A DNA stretch of 64,000 nt from Mactra quadrangularis (GCA_025267735.1 CM046294.1:34565222-34629221); one strand, 5' to 3'; positions 22,831 to 36,506 are shown, numbered from the stretch's first letter. Notes: generated from the sequence alone by a model not told the origin. Translations and numbers: made by a program.

Positions 22831-25250
22831 ATGAAAAATACTCAAACACTGCATAATGAAACATTTGAAATTTTAGACAGGAAAAATATCAACTCAGAGG
22901 ATTTCATTTGTCAATAAACATAAATTGATAATCAAAATAATTTTTTGTCTAAGAATCAACACAATGTTACAGAGTAAAAGGGGAGATAACTTGATTAAAA
23001 TGAATCGAAGAACATTCTAATAGGTGAAATTTTATTCAATAAGCTGTGAAGTTAAAAACAGTCAAAACAAAACTTTGACAAAAATATATATCAGCTAAAA
23101 CAATAAAGTGAGTGGATTACTTCACTTTATATTTTAATACCAATGACTAAGTTAATTTATTGTATATTCTCTATTAAACCTCTCTTCCCTTATAAACACC
23201 CCACTGACTTTTTAGAAAAAAAGAACAACTAACCTAAACTGGTAGCTGCTGATACTGATTTTTAACAGCTGTGTGGTCAATTAAGAGCACATACACTTAA
23301 AAATATTTTTATGTAGTAATTACACCATTTCTTGACACATATATAAATGCCCCCTTGGGATGTACAGCCCAGATGACTTTTAACGGAGAATATATGGTAT
23401 GATTGTGTTACCTTTTACAGGAAGGATCTTAAAGTTTATTAATACAAAATAATGGTTACAGCTCATTGAATAACTGTTGACTATCAGAAAATGTTTAAAA
23501 CAAATATAATTGTGGACTTAATTTATTATAAGAATGCAGTAAATTATTCATTTATTCATAAATCAATTAAATAACCAGGTAAAACGCATCAGTTGAGAAG
23601 GACCAAAATTAATTGTACTGGAGAATTGATATTTAAAATATTTTTTACATAAAATTTCAAATCATTATTATAGAAAAATCATTACATAAACTTGAGGAAA
23701 ATAAACTTTCATAGGACTTAACCGTACTTGGAAAGACAAAATAATACAGTATAAAAAACGCCTCAGAGTTGTGGTTATTTTCTATCATTAAACAACAAAT
23801 TTTGCCTTCCCTGAAGGAAGGTAGTAGCTTAAATGCATAGTTACTACTAATAAATTCAACAAGAAATACATACTATATAACTTAAAAGTAAAAGTTTTAG
23901 GCCTACCTCATTAAATATTATTAATTCAACTAGGGACACAAAAAGGCCTAAGTGCAATCATTAAAAACTTTTACTCAAAATTGAATAAAATGTCTTTTTC
24001 TTTTAAATTTATTCAAACTTAGACTTTAAAAGTACATTTAGTAAGAAACAAATATAATTTTTCCAACCTGAGCAGCAGAGATGCAGAATTCCTATGCTTA
24101 ACTTGTCTGACTTGTAGATTTATGTCTGCAGACAAGTTAATCCTACTTGTCAGTGAGCAAGTAATAGTTATTAGCTAATATATGCTACATTGTCATGTAT
24201 TATAGTAATACCTGATAAGATGGATGTCTCAATACTAAATGATATCAATAAGCTTAATATTTTTGTCAATTATTTATCATTACTTACAGTGTGTATTTTA
24301 TATCACAGTTTTCAATATTTCTTTTTGAGTATTGAACATTAGAGCAAGTGCATTTTGATCCCTGACAAGTGGAGTTATAAGTTTTACTCGTCATTGAACA
24401 AGTGGAAAAAACTTGGAATTCCACACCCCTGCATGCAGCTTAAAAACTTTATTAACTTTTGTAGCAAAAATTGATAAAAAGAAAGACAATGTTTCTATTT
24501 ATCATACAACCTTATTACATGTACCTTGAAATATTGAATCATAATAAAGTTATTTTTCATCACTTGTCATAATTTACTTCTCATAAAAGATAATATTTCA
24601 AGTAGTACACATGTTATTAATCATGAACAATTCTCAAATACTTTGGTTCTGATGTTTTCCCTAATTCCCCCCCCCCCCCCCGGTTTAAAATCATAACTTT
24701 TTAATGTCTCATAAAGTTGATTTCCAAAACTAATGTTTAAAACTTATTAATTTCGCACCTAAAAAGAAGATTCATGATGAAATCATAAAAAAAATGTTTT
24801 GAAAACAAGAAATTCATTGGTTAAACACATTGGACATTGGATGTTATCATTTCATTGGCAGGAACAAACCATGAGCCAGAAAGGTTTCTGAATCTCATAG
24901 ATATATTCAATGCTGCACAAAAATATGGAATAACACTGCCAAAGGATTTCATTTGAGCCCTGAAATTTACAGTGAAATGATACTGTAAATCTGGACACAG
25001 AAAAAATTGGGAAAACATCAAAACAAGTACACATCAATGACAAAAATTTATCACTTAAACTCATTATAATCTAATGGAATAGAATGTGTACAAATAATGT
25101 ATATAAATGACAAATTATTATAATTAAAACAGTCTACTTTCTTGAGTATTTTTAAACAAACAGCTGTCTACATAAAGACCTTAATAAACATAGTGTCTTG
25201 TCTCTGCCTTCTTCATGTCACAATTAGCTCGGTGCCTGTCAGCAGCCTGA
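22831..25250. other. Gene-free stretch
   Basis: AT-rich DNA without a supported exon. It contains a run of more than ten C at about 24668-24681. Short open frames at 24821-25064 show no family resemblance. Confidence 0.55.
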
Positions 25251-25254
25251 TCCC

Positions 25255-25640
25255 ATTGAAAGCAAAATGCTGCAGTCAGCAAAATACCACAGACATTAAA
25301 ATGCCAGTTAGCAAAATGTCACATACAGAATAATGCTACAGTCAGCATGTCACATACAGAAAAGTGCTACAGTCAGCAAAATGCCTGTTAGCAACATATA
25401 TGTATCACATACAGAAAAATGCTGCAGTCAGCATGTCACATACAGAAAAGTGCTACAGTCAGCAAAATGCCTGTTAGCAACATTCATGTATCACATACAG
25501 AAAAATGCTGCAGTCAGCAAAATGCCACAGACAGTAAAATGTCACAGACAGCAAAATGCTACAGTCAGCAAAATGCCACAGACAGTAAAATGCCAGTCAG
25601 CAAAATGCCACTGGTAGCAAAGTGTCACATTTAGCAAAAT
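25255..25640 (+). repeat. Minisatellite of CAGTCAGCAAAATGCC-type units
   Basis: Units of about 14-16 bp (CAGTCAGCAAAATGCC, CAGACAGTAAAATG, CATACAGAAAAATGC) are arranged partly as a duplicated ~85-bp block around 25335-25500. Open frames across the array are a consequence of the repeat. Confidence 0.85.
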
Positions 25641-26221
25641 TCCATATGCAAATGCCACAGTCTTCAAAATGAGTCTGTCAAATTGCTCTCAATATAGTGG
25701 TTCCTTGGTTAGCATACAATTAAGACAGTATAACTACATTATAATATAAGATATAGATTCTTCCAAATAAGTGCTCAAATACTGATTTAAATGTTTTAGT
25801 GCATAAACACACAGCATGTCACATCACACACAATATCATAGTAAAATAAAACAAAATGTTTCACAAAATCACATCAAGTATTTATATATTATATATTGCA
25901 ATATTTCAAAAATGGCACAGACAGGGTGACTTATAAACAACATTTAACATATATTTCAAGACTAAAGCAACACCTATGTTTACATATAAAGAATTATAAG
26001 CAATAAATCTAGAACCAGTGTACAAACATTTTATCACAAAAAATGGGATAAACTTCATATAAAATATTTTGTGTCCAAGTATTCAAGCTTGTGATCATAA
26101 AGTACAACATGTACTTCTAATGTCATTTCAGTATGCTCATTTATTGCATTAATGTACTAAATGTATGATGATTCATTTGATTGACAGTATTCATCTAGCA
26201 AATACATTTCAGACACATACC

Positions 26222-26650
26222 TAACTGTACCAATACATGTACACTGTACCAATACATGTACACAGTACCAATACATGTACCAATACATGTACACTGTACC
26301 AATACATGTACACTGTACCAATACATGTACACTGTACCAATACATGTACACTGTAACAATACATGTACACTGTACCAATACATGTACACTGTAACAATAC
26401 ATGTACCAAAACATGTACACTGTACCAAAATATGTACACTGTACCAATACATGTACACTGTACCAATACATGTACACTGTACCAATACATGTACACTGTA
26501 CCAATACATGTACACTGTACCAATACATGTACACTGTACCAATACATGTACACTGTACCAATACATGTACACTGTACCAATACATGTACACTGTACCAAT
26601 ACATGTACACTGTACCAATACATGTACACTGTACCAATACATATACAGGA
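26222..26650 (+). repeat. 19-bp minisatellite (TACCAATACATGTACACTG)n
   Basis: About 22 units of 19 bp, nearly identical, with a few shortened units near 26280 and 26400. The unit contains the palindrome TACATGTA and gives long open frames in all six frames, because 19 is not a multiple of three and no frame of the unit has a stop. No protein is supported. Confidence 0.95.
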
Positions 26651-26699
26651 GTTTACTGTTTGCCACATCCATGTATCTTAGTTATAAATAAAGTTTTGG

Positions 26700-28183
26700 A
26701 ACCATAATGACAATTGATCAAAGAATTCTCCAATTCCAAAAATTCTTAAATTCAATAATTTCGATCGCTTTTTTTACAGCTCCAGAAAATCATCAACTCT
26801 ATGATCTAAAAATAAAACTTAACCCATTTCAATAACATGTAAAACTGAACTGCAAATTGTTTTATGCAACAATAGTTAACACTTTGTTACATGAAGTATA
26901 TAAAGTAAACATTGTACAAACAATGACATGTAACATCAAAGAATGTGGTACTAATCCTTATAAAATTGCAATTAATTATTATCATCAATTTATAAACTGT
27001 TATATAAATGCTATAAGCATTTTTACCATCATAGACTCTCTAAACTTGTATAGATCCGGGAGAGACAATAGAAAATTAAATTTCAGATTCTCATTTGGTT
27101 TATGTGGTGAACCATATAATTATACATAAAGATTCCTTAATCCTTAAATGACCACCTCACAGCCTTTAACTGGTTGAAAATGGTGAGGGCAACACTGACT
27201 GGAAACTGAACAAAAACCAGCAGAGGAAAAAATGGATCCAACTAAATGTCTCTCTAGAATCTTACCTTTTAAATTTGAAGTTAAAGTTCTAGCTCTGCAT
27301 CCGTATGGAGCGGACATACCTCAGTGAACAACTATAAGCTAAACAGAAGGGTAACTGGTTTCTATAAAACAATAGTAAAGGTGGTTTAGTTGAGGTAATT
27401 CATCCATAGTAAATTATTTCCCAACCAAGGAAGTATATCTTAAATATTAGGATAAGTACATGGTGGAAATGTACCCTTAAAGGGACAATGGACAGATCAA
27501 CTAAATGGATTAGATGCCACTCTATAATCATAATCATATTACACAAGAACTTACCATCAGGAATTGAAAACTATATTTATTGCAAGTTAATTTATTTTTC
27601 AGATAAATAATTCACAAGGATTTTGGGCAGTCTAAATAGAGATTAAAGTAGAACATAAGGGTAAGGCAGAGTTAGGATTTGAGGGAGGAGCTAAATGAGA
27701 ATCTGCAATTTTTATTTTCAAGAGTCTATTGTGCATAAAAACATGAACATTATTTTTATAATGATATCAATTTTATTAGAATGATGACAATTGTTAGCTT
27801 GTACAACATAAATTTTGATTTAACAACAACATGGTGTGTATATACGTAGATAGTATGACCATTTAAATGGTTGAAATTGTAAGGTGCTTTAAAATGAATG
27901 CAAATTATGTGATATTACACCATATTTTAAATATATGTCAAACATGTAAAAAGTGGACTTTCTGTACATTGTGAAATATTTCAATGGGTAGAATATAAAG
28001 CATGGATCGATAAGATTTATCATTATAGTTAAGTATTGCATTTTTTCTTAAATTAAAAGCATTTAAAATATGTAATGATTTTACATTTATTATTTTCTAT
28101 ATCTGTTACCTGGTATAATTGTTTCAAGCAAATAGAACAACACAAGTTGTATGATTCATTAACTGATCCTTTTTGATTCCTTT
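26700..28183. other. Gene-free stretch
   Basis: No exon, RNA gene or delimitable element seen. The 90-residue open frame at 26857-27129 has no recognisable domain. Confidence 0.55.
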
Positions 28184-28192
28184 GTGAGAACC

Positions 28193-28486
28193 CATTCGGA
28201 ACATCCTCGGCCATTCGCTACGAATAACCTCGGACATATTTAGGCGCCATTTTGAAACTATGTAAACAAGTACATGATCGTGTAGGCGATAACTGAAGTT
28301 TCTTTTTAGTCCGTAAATTTGAAATTACTCGCACAAAGATCTTTGTGTATACTACAAGAACTATTTTGTGTAACCGTTACGTGCTTCGCCTCGCGTAGGA
28401 AGTAAAATCACCAAAATCCTGTGAAGACCCCCCACGAATCCTTCCGAGATTATTCATTCATGAAAGGTCGAGGGTGTTCCGAATGT
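28193..28486. mobile_element. MITE with 9-bp target duplication
   Basis: Inverted termini CATTCGGAACATCCTCG (28193-28209) and CGAGGGTGTTCCGAATG (28469-28485) are flanked by the identical 9-bp repeat GTGAGAACC (28184-28192 and 28487-28495). A 9-bp duplication is typical of Mutator-like elements, but the superfamily cannot be settled without a transposase. The interior is markedly richer in CpG than the surroundings. Confidence 0.82.
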
Positions 28487-28495
28487 GTGAGAACC

Positions 28496-30728
28496 TTAGC
28501 CAAATACAATATGAGATTTTTTGTACGCCACCCATCACTAGCAGATCAAGTTTAGATAAATATAAAATCACTAATAACAAAATACAGATCTCTCTGAGTT
28601 AAACAATATACTTATATCAAATCAATATATCTTATTATCATATCACAATTAATTATCATTTATTTATTTTATAATAAAGGGGAAATCACAAGACAACAAT
28701 AGTCACATCAAATCAAGAAAAATGGCAGCAACAACAAATATCATCAAATCTTATTTACATCAACATTATTTAACTTAATTGTAGCATTTACTTCTATTCA
28801 ACATAACTCTTCATGTAACTTAAAAATTAGGACATAGTTCAAGAATTTACTTGCTGTGACATTTGTTATAACCTAAACTCGGCATTGATAATGAATTTAA
28901 AAACTCCATCTTACCAGACAGAATGTGACCATATAAGTCATGTGATTCCCCAATCATGTTATATTTGATCAGTCTGTGAAATTAAGATTTGTAAATGGTT
29001 GCCTGTTATTTGTTTACAGTATGTGTGCTCTAGATTTATGTTATAGAACACAACATATATAATACATGTACATATTGTCCACATCATATTTTAACTGTAT
29101 TTCAAAGATAAATAGTAAAATTTCTAAATTTCTTATGACCTTAACTGATTTACAGCTGTAAAAACTTTTAAAAAACTAAATAAAGTCCAACAACGATTTC
29201 AGAAACATGTATAACATGAAACTGGATAACTTTGTTATGATATTTTCTAAGTCAAGTAGAACATTAGTTACCTGATGAAAAAAAAACTGTTTGTTCCGAC
29301 AACCAGACCAATAATAATTGCACAGACTATAAAATCAATGAGCATGTATTATTTATGTATAAATTTATCTATATAAATCTTGTATTATAATAATGACAAT
29401 ATTATATACAATACAAACATGATTTCTTATCAATAAATGATAAAAATACAGATTTGAATAATTGTTAGATTATTCCATTCTTAAAATTTGGTGATATTGG
29501 GTCAATCCATTTCTAACATTTGGTGATATTGGGTCAATCCATTTCTTACACTTGATGATATTGAGTCAATCCAAAATAATGCAATAGAGATTTTGATAGT
29601 AAATGAAATATCAAAGTTGACTTTTGGCCAGTCTATCAAGTTTGGTAATTGTAAATGGTCAGTCCAAACTATGCCAACAAAATTTTGACAAACTAGCATA
29701 AAACTCTATTTTAAAGAGTTTGTTGGGGACTTACCTGTAATTGATTATAAAATTTGATTACTTAGTTAAAAGTTTTGTTCTGAAGAGTTTTCTTCCTAGG
29801 GGAAATGATGAATCAAAAAATGGTATAACCCAAGTATTATTCATTCTGAATTATGAAATAAATAAATAATGTTTATGAATGAAGTATTAAAAACTACATG
29901 TAATTATTTCTAATGTTTAATAGTATACATTCATGTGCATATATCAATATCAATTATAACTCTATCAAATTCTAGCAAAAAATGACTAGCCAAGAAGGTA
30001 ATATCACTCTATTCTCTTATTTGTGGTACAACATTCACTCACCATACTCAAGAAGTCAACTCAGATGTTTGATAGTTAGTGAGATACACATAACAAATAT
30101 ATAGGAGGTCTCATGAGATTCATAAGGTTAGTTTTATATGTACAAGAGTGTCAAATGATCCATGTCACATACTCTAAAATAAAATTGTGTATTTAAACAT
30201 CAAAACATACGGCCATTTTCCACACACAAATTTTCATTAAATATACTATGTGTTCTCTATTAAATGTCCCCAACTATTTGAAAATATGCTTAATTATGAA
30301 GAAACATTGTAAAAATGCACATTAAAAATGTGCAGAAATTTGGATTCTTTCTATTGTTTAAAAAACCCATAAGGAATACATGATAGAGATCAGTTGACAA
30401 GTACATGTAATATCAGCCTAACTAGTAGTACAGGATAATTAAGTATTTTATGATCAAGTTAAACAGAGTCAGCAATAAGTCATTGTTATCACACAGATTA
30501 CTTGGGTAGTAACATAGAGAACAATAAAATTAAATTAATGATCCATGCTTTTTATCAATAATGTGTACAATGCATTGTTTGTATTGGACAGTGTTGGAAT
30601 AAATACACATAAAACTGAATTTCAAATTTCATCTATTATTTACTTTAAGGCAGAATTCTCTTAATGCCAAGTTACAGTTACTTATTTATCAAAAAAACAT
30701 TATCAACAACTACAAAGCATTTTCTTTC
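28496..30728. other. Gene-free stretch
   Basis: AT-rich, with only a three-copy 32-bp minisatellite at 29475-29570. No exon recognised. Confidence 0.55.
29475..29570 (+). repeat. Three-copy 32-bp tandem repeat
   Basis: Three units of exactly 32 bp, each beginning CCATT and ending GTCAAT (CCATTTCTAACATTTGGTGA and variants). Confidence 0.9.
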
Positions 30729-30736
30729 ATTACACC

Positions 30737-31268
30737 ATGGGTGCGTTGCTTAAGCATTTCGCTAGGTATCGCTTTGTAGCGAAATCCTAGGAAACAACTT
30801 GCTACAAGATATCGCTTCATTTCGCTACGTAGCGAAAGCTAGCGAAAAAATTCTTCGCTACCCTAGAGCGCTTTCACAAATCAAAATGGCTGCCTCCGCC
30901 GAAATGTAACTTCCTGTTTGCCGACAATTTATGTTTTTATGTTTAAATGACTTATCACGAATTGAAATCAATAAATATTTGTAATTGTTCATTTAAACAT
31001 ATGTTTTTGCAGTGGTTTTGTACTTGTTAAAGCCTTATTTAGTTTGAAATCGCCCCGAAAACATGCGATTGCAATAAGCGCAAAAGTTTTACTCTGCAAA
31101 GGCCGCCATCTTGGTTTGTGACGTAAATAGCCATTCGGAACCACCTGGGCGATGATCGCCGAGTTGTTCTGAATGGTAAATAGCTAGCCGTTTCCTAAGA
31201 CGAATCGCTACAAGAAAGCGCTTTTTCATAGCGAAACGTAGCGATTTTCGTTAGGCAACGCGCCCCAT
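30737..31268. mobile_element. TIR element rich in TAGCGAAA palindromes
   Basis: Ends CATGGGTGCGTTGC and GCAACGCGCCCCATG are inverted repeats, and the similarity extends outward (CATTACA on both sides) and inward (TAAG/TTAGG, then TTTCGCTA). The interior holds several TCGCTACGTAGCGA-like palindromes and a nested 44-bp MITE at 31132-31175. No protein. Confidence 0.7.
31132..31175. mobile_element. 44-bp minimal MITE with 9-bp target duplication
   Basis: CATTCGGAACCACCTGGG at the left and its imperfect complement ending GTTCTGAATG at the right fold almost end to end. The unit is flanked by GTAAATAGC on both sides (31123-31131 and 31176-31184). The terminus matches that of the 294-bp element at 28193, and both have 9-bp duplications, so they belong to one family. 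Confidence 0.78.
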
Positions 31269-31414
31269 GTAATGGACTAGATTTACAATACAATATTATG
31301 TCAACTGTTAATGAAAAAAAGTTGTATTATCTCCCCTTGATATGAAAATTGTGTAATTTTTAATCTGTCCACACAAAACAATAGTTATAGTTCATTTTTT
31401 CATAACTGTCAAAT

Positions 31415-31505
31415 CATTAATAATTCACGGTGACTTCGTGCTTTTTGTCTAATATCTGTGATATTGTGATAGTGTGTATTCAATCACCGTGAAATTATTA
31501 AAACT
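31415..31505 (-). repeat. Short TIR repeat, copy 1
   Basis: TAATAATTCACGGTGA faces TCACCGTGAAATTATTA across about 50 bp. A related copy in the opposite orientation is at 54945-55015 (shared TTAGACAAAGAGCAC / AGTCACTGTGAAATTATT). Confidence 0.65.
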
Positions 31506-31509
31506 TTAA

Positions 31510-33847
31510 CAGTTGAGAAAAAATGATCTATAACATAAGAAAAATAATAAAAAATTTAAAATTCTAACAAGGAAAAACATTAGAAAACAACTAGATACTA
31601 GTTTTTTGAGAAATTTTCAATTGTCAAAAACCTATCTTTGTACCAGGGGAAATCTACCCTAATGTTGGTTTAACAAGCCAATGTTAACATCAACCCTGTG
31701 TTTAAAATAGAAATCTAAAAAAGATAACATGACAAAGTTGTAGTTTAAATGTACAAAAAATGAATAAAAATTGTCTAAGGTGCAATGTTAAGAAAAGAAC
31801 AAATCTACACAGTAGATCAAATAAATAAGAGAAAAAAATAAAGACAATTAACAATAAAGACAACATTTAGCATTATTACAACATCAGCAAATATTGTGTG
31901 AGGGTTGTATAAACAAGTTAATAAAGAAGAATGTTTGGATCAAAGTTTACATCTATCACTTTTATTGTCTTTATCTGAAAATAGAAAATATATTCATGTG
32001 TATATACATGAAAATGTATTTCATTCATAAAATATAATAAATACAGATACAGTCAAGAGCCTTTAATTTTATCTAACACTAGCCAATCAGGCTTTATGCT
32101 TTGTAGTTAAACTTGAGTCATAGATTAGCCAAACCATGAAAAAAGCTATTGTAACTAGAATTAATTTCCTCAAATCATAGGCTTTGGGTTAAAGAGATGA
32201 CTGCATATCATTACAAATGTCTTTGGACAAACCAATTTACCATGAACCATAAAATACTACTCTACAGTTTAACTGTTTTAAATCACTCTTGCAAGTTGCA
32301 TGATAATTTTTTTCAAAAACTATTTCACCAAGAACTTATGTAGGTAAGTGTCATATTACTGCAGACAGTCAACCTACTTACAGTCCCTAGAGAGACCTAG
32401 ATCTCTGGACCCAAACTATGAACCTAAGAAAGATTCATTTGTTCCTATGTTCATTGTAGGTTGGTAAAAAAGCAGGTTGAAAATCAGACAAAGGGCTGTT
32501 ATTATTACATTTTCCATCCTTGTTCTTCCAGTACTAACCAATCCAGACACAGTTTCTAGCTCAAGAAAACAAGAATTTAAATGCCATCCATTTACAATAA
32601 TAATTTATATCAGGAGCAATGGCATGACACACAAAATTAATGGTGAATTATGGCATTCAAATCAAAGTGCCAAGTGTTTTAATACTGAAATAGACAACTA
32701 TGATTCTATGAGCAGACTGCAGAGATGAATCCAATATACTCCTTTCTACTTTTGATAGGGTATACAGGGTTTTACATTGCTTTTAAATTTTAGGGGTCTA
32801 ATGGACGCAGGTCCTATGAAAACAGGAGTCCCTGGAGCAAATTTTGGGGTCCAACAGATTAAATCACAAAAGGTTTTTATTATTGTCATATTAATAAGAA
32901 AATGTAGGACAAAATGACGGATGATTTGTAAACATGCAGATAAATGGGGCTATTGTTTACATTTAAATTTTGGATTTCGTCATGGATTGGTGGTAATTAA
33001 CTCCTCTTGCTTGACATATTTTGTGAGTCCACATGGATGCAGACTTCAGTAATTCATGTGTCCAACTTGTAATTTATGCATATATGGACATGGAATCCTG
33101 CGTCCAGTAAAAACCTGGGTATACATTCGTAGAATTTATGAGGCATCAGACTCAAGGTTGGTGAAATTTTAAAATTGTTAACTTGTCCGCTCTGCTGACT
33201 GGTAAAGTTTCTTGTTCGTATAAACATGATAGAATAAAATCATTGAAAAATATGCTGGTTTGCACTTGCCTTGGGACAGCATGGACAATACTGATTGACT
33301 TCACCAGCTCTGCAGACTGTTATAAGTATTACATTGTATTTGTAGCAAGGTTAGAATCCTTTGAAGTGTGTCAAATGTGATAATTTATAAACCAATAAAA
33401 GTAACCCTGTCTACAGAGTATGACGTTTGAACTGTCTGTCAGTTATTTAATAGCTACAACAATAATATATATATATATATAGACTTTCTTTAGAGAGTGG
33501 GTAAAACTTAGAGGCAACATTTCATTAACTACAGTTAAACCTGTGATAAGATGCAAGACAGGACAAACAACAACAAATTAACTGCTGAGACAGGAAACTA
33601 CCAACACATCAGAATATTCTTTGTTTCCAATGTCTTATCTGAGTGGAATTATTGCATATGAAATTTATGGTAAAGTTTCAAAAATGCATTTGACAGACAT
33701 TATCAATATATAAGTACCATTTTCTTAAAGCAACATGACATGAAAACTAATTCTTCCACTGTGGCATGACAAATGGACAATGTTACATCAAATACATTAC
33801 AGAAATTCTGCCATAACTTATTCATTTGAATTAATACAACATACTAT
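31510..33847. other. Gene-free stretch, presumably including the TRIM-NHL 3' UTR
   Basis: A short fragment like the tRNA-derived SINE lies near 32342-32430 (AGTCAACCTACTTAC, ATCTCTGG). The open frames at 32477 and 33183 have no recognised domain. The minus-strand sequence next to 33848 should be 3' UTR, but no single polyadenylation signal can be chosen. Confidence 0.45.
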
Positions 33848-36506
33848 CTACCTGTATCTGTATTTTTTTATACAGTTGTTGCCAAGATCAGCTACATACA
33901 CATGGTGGTCCTTAGTTACTGCTAATCCACTGGGACGTTTCAATTTATCTTCAAAACTGTCTATACAAAACATAAGTTTACCACTTGAGTTTAATACTTG
34001 CACAAAGCCACGCCCTTTTTCAATTCTAGTGGCTAAAATCAGACCCGAGGAATCAACAACTATTCCACCATAATCTCCCTTGGCCTGGTTAGGAACTTGA
34101 CGAGAAAACTTTCCGTCTTTCGTAAAAATTTGAATTCTGTGATCGGCAACAAGGATTTCATCACATTTTCCTATTGTTACCGCAGATATATTTCTAAACT
34201 GTCCCTCTCTTTCCCCTTTGTTACCAAATGTGGTCAACAACTTTCCTGAACTGTCAAAAATAAAAATCTTACTGGCACCAATATCTGCCACAATAATCTC
34301 ACCACGTGAATTCACTGCTACATCAATAGGTTCAGCCAAACAGTCATGTGTAAATTTGCTGACTATTTCACCCTCTTCAGATAGGAAAGCAACAAGCCTC
34401 GTTCTCCAGTTGACAACAACTACTTGATTGTCATTAGTTAAAGCAATACCCATACCACTTTGATTTTCAAATCCCTCTGGACCAATATGTCGAACAAATG
34501 CTCCGAATTCATCAATTATCTTTACCCTACTATTACCCGTATCAAGAACATAAACATTACCGTCAGTGTCATTGTTGACTACTCTAAGTGGTCTCATAAA
34601 TCCACTTTCTTTTGTTCCATGTACACCGTACTTCATAACTGGATTATTGTGATCAGTAACACTTATAGAGAAAGGACTTCCTCTGATTGGTCGATTAAAT
34701 ATACCAACACAAATTTTATAATTTCCAGATTTTGGTGGGACATATTGAATTTCGTAAGTTCCATCATTTTTGTCTTTGATTTTAGTTTCAATAGCTTCAC
34801 CTTTTTCGTTACGTAAATCTGCAATAACAGGGTCAGATCCACTTGTTCTAGGGTTGCCATGGTAATCAACGGTAGTTATGGTTACCACCGATTTCAAATG
34901 GGTAATACCTTTACCAATTTTAGCAGAGCATAAAGCAGGGAATGTTGTGCTGACTTTAATACGACCAAGGTTGTTCAATGCATTAGAAATGTCCTTCATT
35001 GCACTATTGTGCTTGTATTCATATCGTAAAAAACTGTTCTCGCGTGGTTCAGATAATGTACTAGTGGAGTCTAGTTTCTCATTGAGATCGCTGATTTTCT
35101 TTGTTATATTTCTAACCTCAACTTGATATTGTAAACCATCACAGTCACCTTGAACTTTCTGTTTTTCAGCTTGAATCAAATCTAGTTGTTCCTTTAGTAT
35201 AGTTTTCTTTTCTTCTCTTATTTTGCGAACCATGGCTAGACATTCTTGTCGGCGTTTATCAACCAATGAAATTACATCCTGGAAGGATCTGTTAATATTT
35301 TCCATAGTTCGATCAACTGAGTTCTCAAGTTGGTGAACTTCGGCTTGGACATTATCAAAAGCGTTGTTTAGATTTTTAATACAAAGGTGTGCTTTATAAA
35401 GTAAGATTTCTGACATTCGTTTGATTGCAATAGAAAAAGGAATAACTGTATGTTCACTGGCTCCTCTACCATTGTGTTCTTCCCCACTACATTGTGTACA
35501 GAATACAGAGTCACATGATTCACAGAACAGTAACTCTTCCGCAGCATGTACAGAACACTTGGGTATGACGTCACGACGTTGACGAGACATTAAATCTAGA
35601 AGTTGATTGACTATAAAACTTGGAGGAAATGCTATAACACCACCCCTAGGTATACCTACAATATATATAAAATACGATGTACATATAATATGTATATAAT
35701 AACAGTTCAATATTGTGACAACATAAAACTACTGATTCCCATGTTCAGTTATAATGTAAACAAGAACATTATAAGCTTTAAGTATGAGCTGTCATGAATG
35801 ATCTTTGCTCCCAGGCTGACCTTGACCTTTGAGCTACAGACTTGGAAAAAGTGTGTGACATAATGTTTTAAAGTAGTGTTAATTTGTGCCAAGTAATTTA
35901 GAAAAACCTTTAGAAATTGCTGACAGACGGATGGACGAACAATAACATAATAGAATGAATGAGGTCAGACAACCTACTCACCGTTCCTGGTAGGGCTAAT
36001 TCATAACCAGTTACGTACTAGGCCCTTACTTCTGTGAGTGACTGACAATTGCCCAACATGATTTAGAATCAGTGGTAGGAAGAAGAATGGCTGTAGAAAT
36101 TACTCCAGGACCAAATTCCAATGCAGTATGCTTTGTCTGTGAATCAAAACCACAACTCCTCAATCAGTTAACTTGAAAGTCATGTACATGTACATGGAAG
36201 CATACTTCAAATCAGGCTTCGAACTAAAGCTTTTACTTTTCAATAGAAATTAGTATAAAATATATAATAATTATGTTTACCTATTGTTTCTCTACATATT
36301 GGACAACGAAATGTGCCAGTATCATGTATCTGTGTGTCAACAATTCTTTCTAAACAATTCTTACAGACTGTATGAGAACAAGGTAATAGTTTAGGATGAT
36401 GTTCTGAACTGTCATATACACATAGACATGTACCACAAGTTAGAAAACTGTCATTAAAGTCTTCATAGTTTATAGACACAGTCTCTACAAGGGTTGAGCT
36501 CATCAT
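33848..36506 (-). CDS. TRIM-NHL protein (RING, B-box 2, coiled coil, filamin, NHL), TRIM2/3-like
   Basis: Two coding exons, 36506-36281 and 35655-33848 (minus strand), join in phase 1 (ATAG|GTAAAC donor, TTGTAG acceptor) to give 677 residues. The RING finger has C24, C27, C43, H45, C48, C51, C68 and C71. A B-box 2 (about 107-150, starting KCSVH) follows, then a coiled coil (about 155-285), a filamin/ABP280 repeat (about 315-410, with KSGNYKICV and IRGSPFSISV) and an NHL propeller to the end (GNVYVLDTGNSRVKI, GEIIVADIGASKIFIF, HHVYVADLGNNCIKKY). Such proteins are E3 ubiquitin ligases that also bind RNA or protein through the NHL propeller. The domain order matches TRIM2, TRIM3 and TRIM71; it has one B-box, which favours TRIM2/3, but a precise orthologue is not claimed. 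Start: two ATGs stand in tandem two bases after an acceptor-like CTCTAATTTCAG, so an upstream 5' UTR exon is likely. Confidence 0.93.
35950..36175 (-). mobile_element. tRNA-derived SINE copy 1, in the TRIM-NHL intron
   Basis: Shares with the copies at 36728, 47003, 52203 and 61045 the blocks CAACCTACTCAC, GTGACTGACAA.TGCCC, TTAGAATCAGTGGTAGGA and GAATGGCTGTAGAAATTA. The tRNA-like head is partly lost. It lies in the intron between the RING exon and the rest. Confidence 0.72.

Noticed and set aside
26157..26707. Long overlapping frames of 96-171 codons on both strands
   Set aside because: All derive from the 19-bp minisatellite.
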